From contig NZ_BMKS01000002.1 of assembly GCF_014644455.1 (NCBI RefSeq), positions 124,001-188,000 on the forward strand: a stretch of 64,000 nucleotides of DNA, read 5' to 3'. Each line of letters opens with the position of its first letter. The first letter of the stretch is position 1. This DNA comes from Caldovatus sediminis. Its GTDB lineage: Bacteria; Pseudomonadota; Alphaproteobacteria; Acetobacterales; Acetobacteraceae. Positions 1 to 7,844 of this stretch are shown here, piece after piece. The notes under the pieces were generated by a model. It made no database searches. It was not told the origin of the DNA and saw only the letters and a list, made by a program, of their open reading frames with translations. Made by a program: the position numbers and the translations under genes.

Positions 1-407
1 GCGTGACCACCGGCGAGGCCTTGGTCGCCGCGCTGACCGAGGAGGAGCGACGCGGCCGCGCGGTCTGGGCCGCGCTCGACACCAGGCGCGGCCGGATCAT
101 GCTCGAACGCTTCGCCCCTGGCGCCGCGCTGCCGGAAGGGCTGCCCGCGGCTTTCGCCGAGCGCGACCTGCCGATGCCGGCCGGCCCCGTCGCGGTGGCG
201 GGGGATGCCGCGCCGGGGGTCGCCGCGCGGCTGCTCGCGCGCGGCGCCGACGCGCTGCTCAGCGAGGCGCGGCTGCCCGACGCGGTGCCGCTCGGGCGCG
301 TCGCGCTGCGCCGGCTCGCCGGCGCCCTGCCGCCGCGCGCGGCGGAGGAGCCGCTCTATGGCGAGCCGCCCGCCCTGCGCGCGCCGCGGCCCGCGCCCGC
401 GGCGTGA
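1..407 (+). CDS. tsaB: TsaB, tRNA t6A biosynthesis protein (C-terminal part, cut by window start)
   Basis: About 134 residues are visible and the frame is open to the window edge, so the gene starts upstream; TsaB proteins usually have about 210-230 residues. TsaB is the non-catalytic partner of TsaD in making N6-threonylcarbamoyladenosine at position 37 of ANN-decoding tRNAs. The call rests on the Ala-rich C-terminal pattern (LLARGADALL, then a C-terminal LYGEPPALRAP like the family's LYxRxP ending) and on rimI following directly, a very common bacterial order. The stop overlaps the rimI start by four bases (GTGA), so translation is probably coupled. Confidence 0.72.
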   Translation, partial: VTTGEALVAALTEEERRGRAVWAALDTRRGRIMLERFAPGAALPEGLPAAFAERDLPMPAGPVAVAGDAAPGVAARLLARGADALLSEARLPDAVPLGRVALRRLAGALPPRAAEEPLYGEPPALRAPRPAPAA

Positions 408-895
408 TCTCGCGCACCTCGGGGCCGGTGGCGGTGATGCCGGCCGGCGCCGGATCGGCGCCGCTGCTCGCCGAGCTGCACCGCCTGGCCTTCCCCGCCG
501 GCGAGGCCTGGGGCCCCGAGGCGATCGCGGTGATGCTGGCGCTGCCCGGCAGCTTCGCGCTCTGCGCCGCCGCGGATGGCGGCGCGGACCCGGCCGGATT
601 CGTGCTTGTCCGCGTCGTGGCGGAGGAGGCCGAGATCCTCACCCTCGCCGTGCCGCCCGAGCGGCGGCGACAGGGGATCGGCGCGGCGCTGCTTCGCGGT
701 GCGATCGGCGAGGCCGCGGCGCGCGGCGCCCGCACCCTGTTCCTCGAGGTCTCCGAGGCCAATCGGGCGGCGCGCGCCCTCTACGCCGCCGCGGGCTTCG
801 CCGGGCGCGGCCGGCGCCGCCGCTACTACGCCGACGGCAGCGACGCGCTGGTGCTCGCGCTCAGCCTGCCTTCTTGCGGATCAGCAGCCGGGTGA
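404..895 (+). CDS. rimI: Ribosomal-protein-alanine N-acetyltransferase RimI
   Basis: A 163-residue GNAT acetyltransferase. The acetyl-CoA loop is seen as ERRRQGIGAALL (about residues 86-97), followed by the family's FLEVSEANRAARALYAAAGF segment, which is the RimI hallmark EVRxxNxxAxxLY. RimI acetylates the N-terminal alanine of ribosomal protein S18. The GTG at 404 overlaps the tsaB stop and is taken as the start; an ATG 33 bases further in is the alternative. The 3' end overlaps the convergent TusA-like gene by 35 bases. Confidence 0.85.
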   Translation: MISRTSGPVAVMPAGAGSAPLLAELHRLAFPAGEAWGPEAIAVMLALPGSFALCAAADGGADPAGFVLVRVVAEEAEILTLAVPPERRRQGIGAALLRGAIGEAAARGARTLFLEVSEANRAARALYAAAGFAGRGRRRRYYADGSDALVLALSLPSCGSAAG

Positions 896-1136
896 TGCCG
901 TCCTCGCCGTCGCGCAGCGACAGCACCTCGTGGCCCTGCTCGGCCGCGGTGCGGGGCACGTTCCCCCGGGGTTCGGCGCCGCGCAGCAGCACCAGGAGGG
1001 TGTTGCCGGGCTGCATCCGATCCAGCTCCAACCGGGTTCGGACGAAGGTCATCGGGCAAGTCTCTCCGGTGATGTCGAGCCGACGGTCGGCTGCGAGTTC
1101 TTCCGGGTTCAATGCCGGCGGAACCTTCGAAATCAT
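861..1136 (-). CDS. TusA-family sulfurtransferase-like protein
   Basis: A 91-residue protein of the TusA/SirA/YedF fold. The core is LDITGETCPMTFVRTRLEL (residues 20-38): the active-site Cys27 is followed by Pro, as in the CPxP motif, with Met-Thr in the next positions. TusA carries persulfide sulfur to tRNA thiolation or molybdenum cofactor enzymes; members outside the 2-thiouridine operon often serve other sulfur-transfer roles, so the exact partner is unknown. The ATG at 1136 follows ISKVPP and gives the usual family length. The tail runs 35 bases into rimI in convergent orientation. Confidence 0.75.
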   Translation of the reverse strand: MISKVPPALNPEELAADRRLDITGETCPMTFVRTRLELDRMQPGNTLLVLLRGAEPRGNVPRTAAEQGHEVLSLRDGEDGITRLLIRKKAG

Positions 1137-1149
1137 GACTGGGGCGCCA

Positions 1150-1178
1150 TTGCGGAACTTCTGCGTCCGTGCATATGG
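1150..1178 (+). promoter_or_regulatory. Candidate promoter of mucR
   Basis: TTGCGG (1150-1155), a 17-base spacer and ATATGG (1173-1178) resemble a sigma-70 promoter 33 bases before the mucR start. It lies in the short divergent gap with the TusA-like gene. The -10 match is weak, so this is only a candidate. Confidence 0.3.
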
Positions 1179-1211
1179 TGTGGCGCGCGGGGAGGCGAAG
1201 AGGAATCGAAC

Positions 1212-1685
1212 ATGTCTGACACTGGCACCAGGGCTGACCTGCTTGGACTGACGGCGGAGATCGTCGCCGCCCATGTCTCGAACAATTCGGTGGCTCTCGC
1301 GGATCTGCCCAACCTGATCCAGGACGTTTATCGTACGCTTTCGAATGTCGGCCAGCCCCAGCCGCAGCAGCCCGAGCGTCCGCAGCCGGCCGTGCCGATC
1401 AAGAAGTCGGTCACGCCCGACTATCTGGTCTGCCTCGAGGACGGCAAGAAGCTGAAGATGCTGAAGCGGCACCTCAAGACAGCCTACAATATGACGCCGG
1501 AGCAGTATCGGGAGCGCTGGGGTCTGCCGCCCGACTACCCGATGGTCGCGCCGAATTACGCCAAGCACCGCTCCGTCCTGGCCAAGAAGATCGGCCTCGG
1601 CACCAAGCCGCGGGCCGCCGCGGGCCGCCCTGCCGGGCGCGGGGGGCGGAGCAAGGCCGCTGCGGCGCCCTCGGCCGCGGGCTGA
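1212..1685 (+). CDS. mucR: MucR/Ros-family transcriptional regulator
   Basis: A 157-residue protein matching MucR/Ros throughout: an N-terminal oligomerisation part (TAEIVAAHVSNNSV, residues 14-27), a linker rich in Pro and Gln, and the zinc-finger-like DNA-binding part VCLEDGKKLKMLKRHLKTAY (73-92) followed by NMTPEQYRERWGLPPDYPMV. MucR proteins bind AT-rich DNA and control cell-cycle, exopolysaccharide and surface genes in alphaproteobacteria. Of the four Ros zinc ligands only Cys74 and His87 remain; the second Cys is Asp77 and the last His is Tyr92. Such zinc-poor versions are known in this family. The Ala/Gly/Arg tail after residue 130 is low-complexity. Confidence 0.9.
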   Translation: MSDTGTRADLLGLTAEIVAAHVSNNSVALADLPNLIQDVYRTLSNVGQPQPQQPERPQPAVPIKKSVTPDYLVCLEDGKKLKMLKRHLKTAYNMTPEQYRERWGLPPDYPMVAPNYAKHRSVLAKKIGLGTKPRAAAGRPAGRGGRSKAAAAPSAAG

Positions 1686-1686
1686 G

Positions 1687-1726
1687 GCCGGCCGGACGCC
1701 GCGTCGCGGCGCGGACCCCGGCCGGC
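1687..1726 (+). terminator. Strong hairpin after mucR (possible terminator)
   Basis: Outer arms GCCGGCCGG (1687-1695) and CCGGCCGGC (1718-1726) are perfectly complementary and enclose an inner GCCGC/GCGGC hairpin (1698-1710). It begins two bases after the mucR stop. There is no run of T, so intrinsic termination is uncertain. Confidence 0.4.
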
Positions 1727-1947
1727 GAACGCGCGACGGCAGGCACGGCGTGGCCCGCACCGGGACCGGGTCGGTGCGGCGGGCAGCCGGGCGCTGCCGG
1801 TGGCCGATCCGGCGCCGGGCGTCTATGGTCGGGTCGCGCCCGCAGTGCAGGCCACGGGTGGGGAGCGCGCCGGCGACGCGCCGGCCGGCGGCTCCCGGCC
1901 CGCAGAGCGGCCGCACGCGCGCTTCAGAAGGGACCCCCGGCATCGGC

Positions 1948-2562
1948 ATGGACACGCGCCCCGAGCCTCCGAAGCCCGCCGCGACCGCGGCGCGCTCCGC
2001 CCGCGCGGCCCGCGCCGCGTCGGCGCCCGCACATCCGCCTGCTCCGGAGCCGTCGCGCATCGAGCGCCTCTGCGTCGCGCGCGGCCTGAAGATGACGGGG
2101 CAGCGGCGGGTGATCGCGCAGGTGCTCTCCGACTCCAGCGACCATCCGGACGTCGAGGAGCTCTACCGCCGCGCCCGCGCGCGCGACGCGCGGATCTCGA
2201 TCGCCACCGTCTATCGCACCGTGCGGCTGCTGGAGGAGGTCGGCATCCTCGAGCGTCACGACTTCGGCGGCGGCCGCGCGCGCTACGAGCCGACCGAGCA
2301 CGGCCACCACCTGCACCTCATCGACGTCGACACCGGCCGGGTGATCGAGTTCGAGGCCGCCGCGCACACCTCGCTGGCGCGGGAGATCGCCGCGCGGCTC
2401 GGCTTCGAGCTGGTCGGCCACCGCGTCGAGCTGTTCGGCCGGCGGCGCGCCGCCGACGCCGCCCCGCCGGCGCCGCAGGACGCCGCCGCGCGGGCCGATG
2501 CCGCGGCGGCCGCGCGGGACCCGCGCCGCGCCGGCGGCGGACGGGGCGGCCACCGCGCATGA
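1948..2562 (+). CDS. fur: Fur-family transcriptional regulator
   Basis: A 204-residue protein with a non-conserved Ala/Pro-rich N-terminus (1-35), a winged helix (about 36-105: GLKMTGQRRVIAQVL and ISIATVYRTVRLLEE) and the Fur dimerisation domain (HHLHLIDVDTGRVIEF, 120-135). Fur proteins sense iron or related metals. Compared with Pseudomonas Fur, the ligands of site 2 are kept (His66, Glu114, His123, Glu134), but two of site 1 are changed: Leu122 replaces Asp and Thr141 replaces Glu; His120 and His158 remain. No C-terminal CxxC is present. ATG 1948 was chosen because it follows an AGAAGGGA and gives near-normal length. It overlaps olsB by four bases. Confidence 0.82.
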   Translation: MDTRPEPPKPAATAARSARAARAASAPAHPPAPEPSRIERLCVARGLKMTGQRRVIAQVLSDSSDHPDVEELYRRARARDARISIATVYRTVRLLEEVGILERHDFGGGRARYEPTEHGHHLHLIDVDTGRVIEFEAAAHTSLAREIAARLGFELVGHRVELFGRRRAADAAPPAPQDAAARADAAAAARDPRRAGGGRGGHRA

Positions 2563-3413
2563 CCCGGCCCCTTGGCCCCGGCCTTGCCGACGAGGCCTTC
2601 CGCTCGCCCGGCTTCGGCGAGCTGCGCGCCGGCAACCTCGGCGTGCGCATCGCGGCGACCGAGGCCGAGCTCGACGCCGCCCTGGCGCTGCGCTATCGTG
2701 TCTTCTACGAGGAGCGCGGCGCGCGTCCCGACGCGACGACCGCCGCCACGCGCCGCGACCGCGACGAGTACGATTCGGTCGCCGACCACCTGCTGGTCGT
2801 GGACCACGACCGCGGCGCGGGGCCGGAGGGCGTGGTCGGCACCTACCGCCTGATCCGCCGCCCCGCGGCGGCGCGCATCGGCCGTTTCTACTCCGCCGCC
2901 GAGTACGACATCGCGCGGATCGAGGCCTATCCGGGCAACATCCTCGAGCTCGGCCGCTCCTGCGTGGATGCGGCCTACCGCACCCGCGCGGCGCTGCAGC
3001 TCCTGTGGCGCGGCATCGCGGCCTACGTGTTCATGCACCGCATCGACCTGATGTTCGGCTGCGCCTCGCTGCCGGGCACCGACCTCGACGCGCTGGCCGC
3101 GCAGCTCACCTACCTGCACGCGAACCACCTGGCACCGGAGGCGCTGCGCCCGCGGGCGCTGCCCGAGCGCTACGTGGAGATGCGCCGGCTCGATCCTGCG
3201 GCGATCGACGCGCGCGCCGCACTGGGCGCGCTGCCGCCGCTCGTCAAGGGCTATCTGCGGCTGGGCGGCTTCGTCGGCGAGGGGGCGGTGCTGGACCACC
3301 AGTTCAACACCACCGACGTCTCCGTCGTCGTGAAGACGGACCTGGTCACCGACAAGTACTACCGCCACTACGAGCGGGTCGCCGGCGGCCGCGACGCGGA
3401 GGCGGCGCAGTAG
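2559..3413 (+). CDS. olsB: L-ornithine N(alpha)-acyltransferase OlsB-like
   Basis: A 284-residue GNAT-fold N-acyltransferase of the OlsB family, which moves a 3-hydroxyacyl group from acyl carrier protein to ornithine, the first step of ornithine-lipid synthesis. Family landmarks are LALRYRVFYEERGA, DHLLVVD, VVGTYRLIRR, LELGRSCVDAAYR and GCASLPGTD, with PPLVKGYLRLGGFVG near the end. The length fits OlsB (about 270-300). Its ATG overlaps the fur stop as ATGA, so it is probably translated with fur. No olsA is next to it; olsA is often elsewhere. Confidence 0.85.
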   Translation: MTRPLGPGLADEAFRSPGFGELRAGNLGVRIAATEAELDAALALRYRVFYEERGARPDATTAATRRDRDEYDSVADHLLVVDHDRGAGPEGVVGTYRLIRRPAAARIGRFYSAAEYDIARIEAYPGNILELGRSCVDAAYRTRAALQLLWRGIAAYVFMHRIDLMFGCASLPGTDLDALAAQLTYLHANHLAPEALRPRALPERYVEMRRLDPAAIDARAALGALPPLVKGYLRLGGFVGEGAVLDHQFNTTDVSVVVKTDLVTDKYYRHYERVAGGRDAEAAQ

Positions 3414-3415
3414 GC

Positions 3416-3450
3416 GGCGCCCGGCCGGCGTGTGACAATCCGGCCGCGCC
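3416..3450 (+). terminator. Hairpin after olsB (possible terminator)
   Basis: CGGCCGG (3422-3428) pairs with CCGGCCG (3440-3446) around an 11-base loop, extended by GGCG/CGCC across a two-base bulge. It starts three bases after the olsB stop. No T tract follows. Confidence 0.4.
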
Positions 3451-3490
3451 TGCGTAGCCTCCTCTGCCGGCGCAAGGAGGGGCAGGAGCG

Positions 3491-4660
3491 ATGCAGACCG
3501 GGACCTACCGCTATCCGCCGATGGAGTGCGTGACCTACGGCCGGCCCTTCGCGGAGGTGCTGGCCGAGGAGGCGGAGCGCCTCGGCGCCCGTGCCGCGTT
3601 CCTGATGGCGGGCGGCACGCTGTCGCGCGAGACCGACGTCGTGCGCCGGGCGCAGGAGGCGCTCGGCGCGCGGCTGGCCGGCGTCTGGACGCGCATGGGC
3701 GCGCACTCGCCGCGCACCGACGTCGTCGCCGCCGCCAACGCGGCGCGCGAGGCGAAGGCCGACCTGATCGTCACCCTCGGCGGCGGCTCGGTGACCGACG
3801 GGGCGAAGATGGTCGGGTTCTGCCTCGGCAACGACGTGACCGACCCGGCGCAGCTCGACGCCTTCGCCGCGCGGATGGAGCCGGGCGGCACGCTGGTCCG
3901 CCCGCCGGCGAGGCCCTCGCCGCTGCGCGCGGTCGCGATCCCGACCACGCTCTCGGCCGGCGAGTTCTCTGCCACCGCGGGCTGCACCGACACGGCGCGG
4001 CAGGTGAAGCAGAGCTACGCCCATCCGACGATGATGCCGCGCGCCGTCATCCTCGACCCGGCGGTGACGGTGCACACGCCGCAATGGCTGTTCCTCTCCA
4101 CCGGCATCCGCGCCGTGGACCATGCGGTGGAGGACCTCTGCTCCGTCAACGCGCAGCCCTTCTCGGACGGCGCCTCGCTGCACGCGCTCCGGCTGCTCGC
4201 GCGCGGGCTGCCGGCGGTGCGGGAGGACCCGGCGGACCTCGCGGCGCGCCTCGACTGCCAGCTCGGCGCCTGGATGTCCATGGTCGGATCGCAGGCGGGC
4301 GTGGCGAAGGGGGCGAGCCACGGCATCGGGCACGTGCTCGGCGGCACCGCGGGCGTGCCGCACGGCTACACCTCCTGCGTCATGCTGCCGCACGTGCTGC
4401 GCTTCAACGCGCCGGCGAACGCCGCGCGCCAGGCGCTGGTGAGCGAGGCGCTGGGCCGGCCCGGCATGCCTGCCGGCGATGCTGTGGCGGAGTTGATCGC
4501 GCGGCTCGGCCTGCCGCGGCGCCTGCGCGACGTCGGCGTGCCGGCGGAGCTGCTCGACCGCATCGCGGCGGAGTCCATGCACGACCGCTACATCCCCGCC
4601 AATCCGCGGCCGATCGCGAGCGCGACGGTGGTCCGCCACCTGCTCGACCTGGCCTGGTAG
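3491..4660 (+). CDS. Iron-containing alcohol dehydrogenase family, maleylacetate-reductase-like
   Basis: A 389-residue protein of the group III alcohol dehydrogenase / maleylacetate reductase superfamily. The NAD(P)-binding part shows LGGGSVTDGAK (about 96-106) and AIPTTLSAGEFS; the metal-binding half shows TGIRAVDHAVE (204-214) and GASHGIGHVLGGTAGVPHG. The usual iron ligand Asp of G-x-D-A-x-x-H is Arg207 here, while His211 is kept. Maleylacetate reductases, which reduce maleylacetate to 3-oxoadipate, also lack this Asp and work without metal, so a reductase of that kind is more likely than a true iron dehydrogenase. AGGAGGGGCAGGAGCG precedes the ATG. Confidence 0.8.
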   Translation: MQTGTYRYPPMECVTYGRPFAEVLAEEAERLGARAAFLMAGGTLSRETDVVRRAQEALGARLAGVWTRMGAHSPRTDVVAAANAAREAKADLIVTLGGGSVTDGAKMVGFCLGNDVTDPAQLDAFAARMEPGGTLVRPPARPSPLRAVAIPTTLSAGEFSATAGCTDTARQVKQSYAHPTMMPRAVILDPAVTVHTPQWLFLSTGIRAVDHAVEDLCSVNAQPFSDGASLHALRLLARGLPAVREDPADLAARLDCQLGAWMSMVGSQAGVAKGASHGIGHVLGGTAGVPHGYTSCVMLPHVLRFNAPANAARQALVSEALGRPGMPAGDAVAELIARLGLPRRLRDVGVPAELLDRIAAESMHDRYIPANPRPIASATVVRHLLDLAW

Positions 4661-4677
4661 GCCGCCGCGGGGGCGCC

Positions 4678-6846
4678 ATGACCGCGAACGCACCGCCGCC
4701 GGACCGCATCCCGCTCGCGCGCATCGTCAGCCCGCGCTCGGTCGCCGTGGTCGGCGCCTCGGACGACGTCGGCAAGTTCGGCGGCCGGGTATTCCACTAC
4801 CTCATCAAGCACGGCTATCCGGGGCGGCTCCTGCCGATCAACCCGAACCGCCCGGCGATCCGCGGGCTCCCCGCCTTCCCCCGCCTCGCCGCCGCGCCCG
4901 GCCCGGTGGACGTCGCGATCCTCGCCGTGCCCGTGGCGCATCTCGAGGCGCAGATCGCGGAGGCCGCCGGGGCGGGGGTCGGCGCCTGCATCGTCATCAC
5001 CGCCAAGCTCGCGGAAGCCGGCCCGGACGGGGCGACGCTGCAGGAGCGCATCGTCGGCATCGCGCGCGGCGCGGGGATGCGCCTCCTCGGCCCGAACTGC
5101 CTCGGCATCTTCAACCCGGTGGACCGGGCGATGCTGAGCTCGAGCCTCGCGCTCGAGGCCGACGCCTTCGCCCCGGGCGGCATCGGCGTGGTCAGCCAGT
5201 CCGGCGCGCTGATGGGCACGCTGGTCTCGCTCGCCCACGACTACGGGGCGCGGTTCAGCCGCTGCGTCTCGGTCGGCAACCAGGCCGACCTCGAGCTCTG
5301 CGACTTCCTCGACTACCTGATCGCGGACGAGGCGACGCGCGTGATCGCCCTCTACGTCGAGGGCCTGCGCAGCCCCGCCCGGTTCCGCGCGCTGCTGCAC
5401 CAGGCGCGCGCGGCGGGCAAGCCGGTGCTCGTCGTCAAGGCCGGGCGCAGCGCGGCGGGGGTGCAGGCCGCGCGCTCGCACACCGCGAGCCTTGCCGGCT
5501 CCTACGAGGCCTTCGCGGCGGTCTGCCGCGACGCCGGCGCGGTGCTGCTCGACGACTGGGTGCCGATGGTCCTCGCCGCCGACGCGCTCGACCGCCTGCC
5601 GCGCCTCCGCGCGCCGGGGCGGGGCGTGGCGGTGATGGCGGGCTCGGGCGGCAGCACCGCGATCCTGGTGGACCAGCTTCCCGAGGCGGGCCTGCGCCTC
5701 GCCGCGATCTCGGACGCGACGAAGGCGGCGCTGGCGCAGTGGCTGCCGCCCTCGCACCTGCATCTCCCGGTGGACACGGGCAATTTCCGGGACGGCACCT
5801 CGGAGGCCGGCATCGGCGCCGTGCTGCGCGCCTTCATGGCCGATCCCGACATCGGCGCGATCGTCGTGCCGATGACCACCGGCCCGCGCATGGCCGCGAA
5901 CGCCGCGCTGCTGCCGCCGCTGGCGCGCGAGGGGGACATGCCGCTGCTCTACGTGATGGGCGCCGGCGCGGTGGGCGACGAGGCGCGCGCCGCGATGCGC
6001 GCGGCGGACTTCCCGTACTACGACCGCGCCGCCGACGCCCTCGCCGTGCTGCGCGCGCTGGAGGCCGAGGCGGAGGGCCGCGCCCGCGCCGGCCTGCCGC
6101 CGCCCGCCCGCCCCGCGGGCGCCGGGCCGCTCCCCGCGCCGGCGGGCCTGCCCGGCGGCATGCTGACGGAGGCCGAGGCCAAGCGCCTGCTCGCCGCCTA
6201 CGGCATCCCGACGACGCGCGAGCGCCTTGCCGCCGACGCCGACGCGGCGGTGCGGGCGGCCGAGGCGATCGGCTACCCCGTGGCGCTGAAGGGCGTCAGC
6301 CGCGCCGTGGTGCACAAGAGCGACCTCGGCCTGGTGCGCCTCGGCCTCGCCGACGCCGCCGCCGTGCGCGCCGCCTTCGCCGGGGTCGCCGCCGCGCTGG
6401 AGCGCGCCGCGCCGGGCACCATGGAAGGCTGCCTGGTGCAGGAGATGGCGCGGGGCGGCATCGCCGAGCTGATCCTCGGCGCGCGCCACGACCCCGACTT
6501 CGGCCCCATGGTGATGGTCGGCCTCGGCGGCGTGCTGGTCGAGCTGCTGCGCGACGTGCAGCTCGCCCCGGCGCCGCTGTCGCCGGCGGACGCGGAGGCG
6601 ATGCTGCGCCGCCTGCGCCTCTGGCCCGTGCTCGCGGGCGCGCGCGGGCGGCCCCCGGCCGACGCCGCCGCGGCGGCGGAGGCGCTGGTGCGGCTGTCCT
6701 GGCTCGCCGCCGATCTCGGACCGCGCCTCGCCGAGCTCGACGTCAACCCGCTCGTCCTGCGGGCGGGCGGAGAGGGAGGAATCGCCGTGGACGCGCGCGC
6801 CGTGCTAAGGAGCCAGGCAAACCAAGGGAGGGAGACGTCACGATGA
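4678..6846 (+). CDS. ADP-forming acyl-CoA synthetase (acetate-CoA ligase family)
   Basis: A 722-residue fused alpha-beta type enzyme. Domains in order: CoA-binding Rossmann domain (SPRSVAVVGASDDVGKFGG, about 17-35), two succinyl-CoA-synthetase-like domains with GPNCLGIFNP and the phosphohistidine loop ARSHTASLAGS (His268), and an ATP-grasp domain from about residue 490 (LTEAEAKRLLAAYGIPTTRE, then VALKGVSRAVVHKSDLGLV). It makes an acyl-CoA from a carboxylate, CoA and ATP through a phosphohistidine. The substrate cannot be read from sequence. It lies 17 bases after the dehydrogenase, and its stop overlaps the next start (ATGA), so the three genes form an operon. Confidence 0.85.
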   Translation: MTANAPPPDRIPLARIVSPRSVAVVGASDDVGKFGGRVFHYLIKHGYPGRLLPINPNRPAIRGLPAFPRLAAAPGPVDVAILAVPVAHLEAQIAEAAGAGVGACIVITAKLAEAGPDGATLQERIVGIARGAGMRLLGPNCLGIFNPVDRAMLSSSLALEADAFAPGGIGVVSQSGALMGTLVSLAHDYGARFSRCVSVGNQADLELCDFLDYLIADEATRVIALYVEGLRSPARFRALLHQARAAGKPVLVVKAGRSAAGVQAARSHTASLAGSYEAFAAVCRDAGAVLLDDWVPMVLAADALDRLPRLRAPGRGVAVMAGSGGSTAILVDQLPEAGLRLAAISDATKAALAQWLPPSHLHLPVDTGNFRDGTSEAGIGAVLRAFMADPDIGAIVVPMTTGPRMAANAALLPPLAREGDMPLLYVMGAGAVGDEARAAMRAADFPYYDRAADALAVLRALEAEAEGRARAGLPPPARPAGAGPLPAPAGLPGGMLTEAEAKRLLAAYGIPTTRERLAADADAAVRAAEAIGYPVALKGVSRAVVHKSDLGLVRLGLADAAAVRAAFAGVAAALERAAPGTMEGCLVQEMARGGIAELILGARHDPDFGPMVMVGLGGVLVELLRDVQLAPAPLSPADAEAMLRRLRLWPVLAGARGRPPADAAAAAEALVRLSWLAADLGPRLAELDVNPLVLRAGGEGGIAVDARAVLRSQANQGRETSR

Positions 6847-7844
6847 CGCACGACAAGCCCGTCGGCCGCCGGACGCTTGCGGCCCTGGCCGGTGGCGGCG
6901 CGCTCGCGGCCGCGGGCCTCGGCCCGGTCGCGGCGCGCGCGCAGCAGCAGCCGGGCTGGCCGACGCGGACGATCACGCTGGTCGCGCCCTATCCGCCGGG
7001 CGGCACCACCGACCTCTCGGCGCGGCCGGTGGCGCAGAAGCTCACCGAGATCCTCGGCCAGACCGTGGTGGTGGAGAACCGCCCCGGCGCCGGCGGCAGC
7101 ATCGGCGCCGCGCACGTCGCGCGCTCCGCGCCCGACGGCTACACGCTGCTGCTGTTCCCGACGGCGATCCTGACCATCAGCCCGCACGTCATGAGCCTGC
7201 CCTACGACCCGGCGAAGGACCTGATGCCGGTCGCCATGGTCAGCGTCGCCTACGGCGTGGTCGCCGCGCATCCCTCGGTGCCGTTCCGCGACGTCCAGGG
7301 GCTGATCGCCTATGCCCGGGCGAATCCGGGCCGGCTGCGTTTCGGCTCGGCGGGCAACGGCACCATCACCCAGCTCTCCGGCGAGCTGTTCGCGGACGCG
7401 ACCGGCATCCAGATCGAGCACGTCCCCTATCGCGGCTCGGCGCCGTCGCTGACCGACCTCCTGGCGAACCGCGTGCAGCTCCTGTTCGACTCCATCGCCA
7501 TCCCGGCGATCCGCGAAGGGCGGCTGATCGCGCTCGCGACCAACGCGCCGACGCGCAACCCGCTGCTTCCCGACGTCCCGACGATGCGCGAGCTGGGGCT
7601 GGAGCGCGCGGAGGCGATCCCCTGGTTCGGCATCGCCGCGCCGGCCGGCCTGCCGCAGCCGGTGCTGGCGCGGCTGACCTCGGCGCTGGAGCAGGCGCTG
7701 GCCGCGCCCGAGGTCGCAAGGACGATGGAGCCGATGGGTCTCACGCCGACCTTCGAGGCCGGCGAGGCGTTCGCCGAACGCGTGCGCCGCGAGCGCGAGC
7801 GGTGGGGCGATCTGGTGCGCCGGATCGGCGTGCGGGCGGGCTAG
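6843..7844 (+). CDS. Bug/TctC-type tripartite tricarboxylate binding protein
   Basis: A 333-residue secreted solute receptor. The N-terminus GRRTLAALAGGGALAAAGLG looks like a Tat signal (twin Arg, residues 8-9) with cleavage near ARAQQQPGW. The mature protein has the family pattern WPTRTITLVAPYPPGGTTD, then VVVENRPGAGGSIGA and PDGYTLLL. Such proteins bind organic acids for TctAB-type uptake, but most exist as orphans with no membrane partners nearby, as here. Its position after an acyl-CoA synthetase suggests that the ligand is the acid activated by that enzyme; this is inference. Confidence 0.9.
   Translation: MTHDKPVGRRTLAALAGGGALAAAGLGPVAARAQQQPGWPTRTITLVAPYPPGGTTDLSARPVAQKLTEILGQTVVVENRPGAGGSIGAAHVARSAPDGYTLLLFPTAILTISPHVMSLPYDPAKDLMPVAMVSVAYGVVAAHPSVPFRDVQGLIAYARANPGRLRFGSAGNGTITQLSGELFADATGIQIEHVPYRGSAPSLTDLLANRVQLLFDSIAIPAIREGRLIALATNAPTRNPLLPDVPTMRELGLERAEAIPWFGIAAPAGLPQPVLARLTSALEQALAAPEVARTMEPMGLTPTFEAGEAFAERVRRERERWGDLVRRIGVRAG

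Noticed and set aside
3526-4677. Long open frame in front of the acyl-CoA synthetase (would give a 1,106-residue protein)
   Set aside because: The first 384 codons are Arg/Ala-rich and lie over the dehydrogenase gene in another frame; the real start is ATG 4678.
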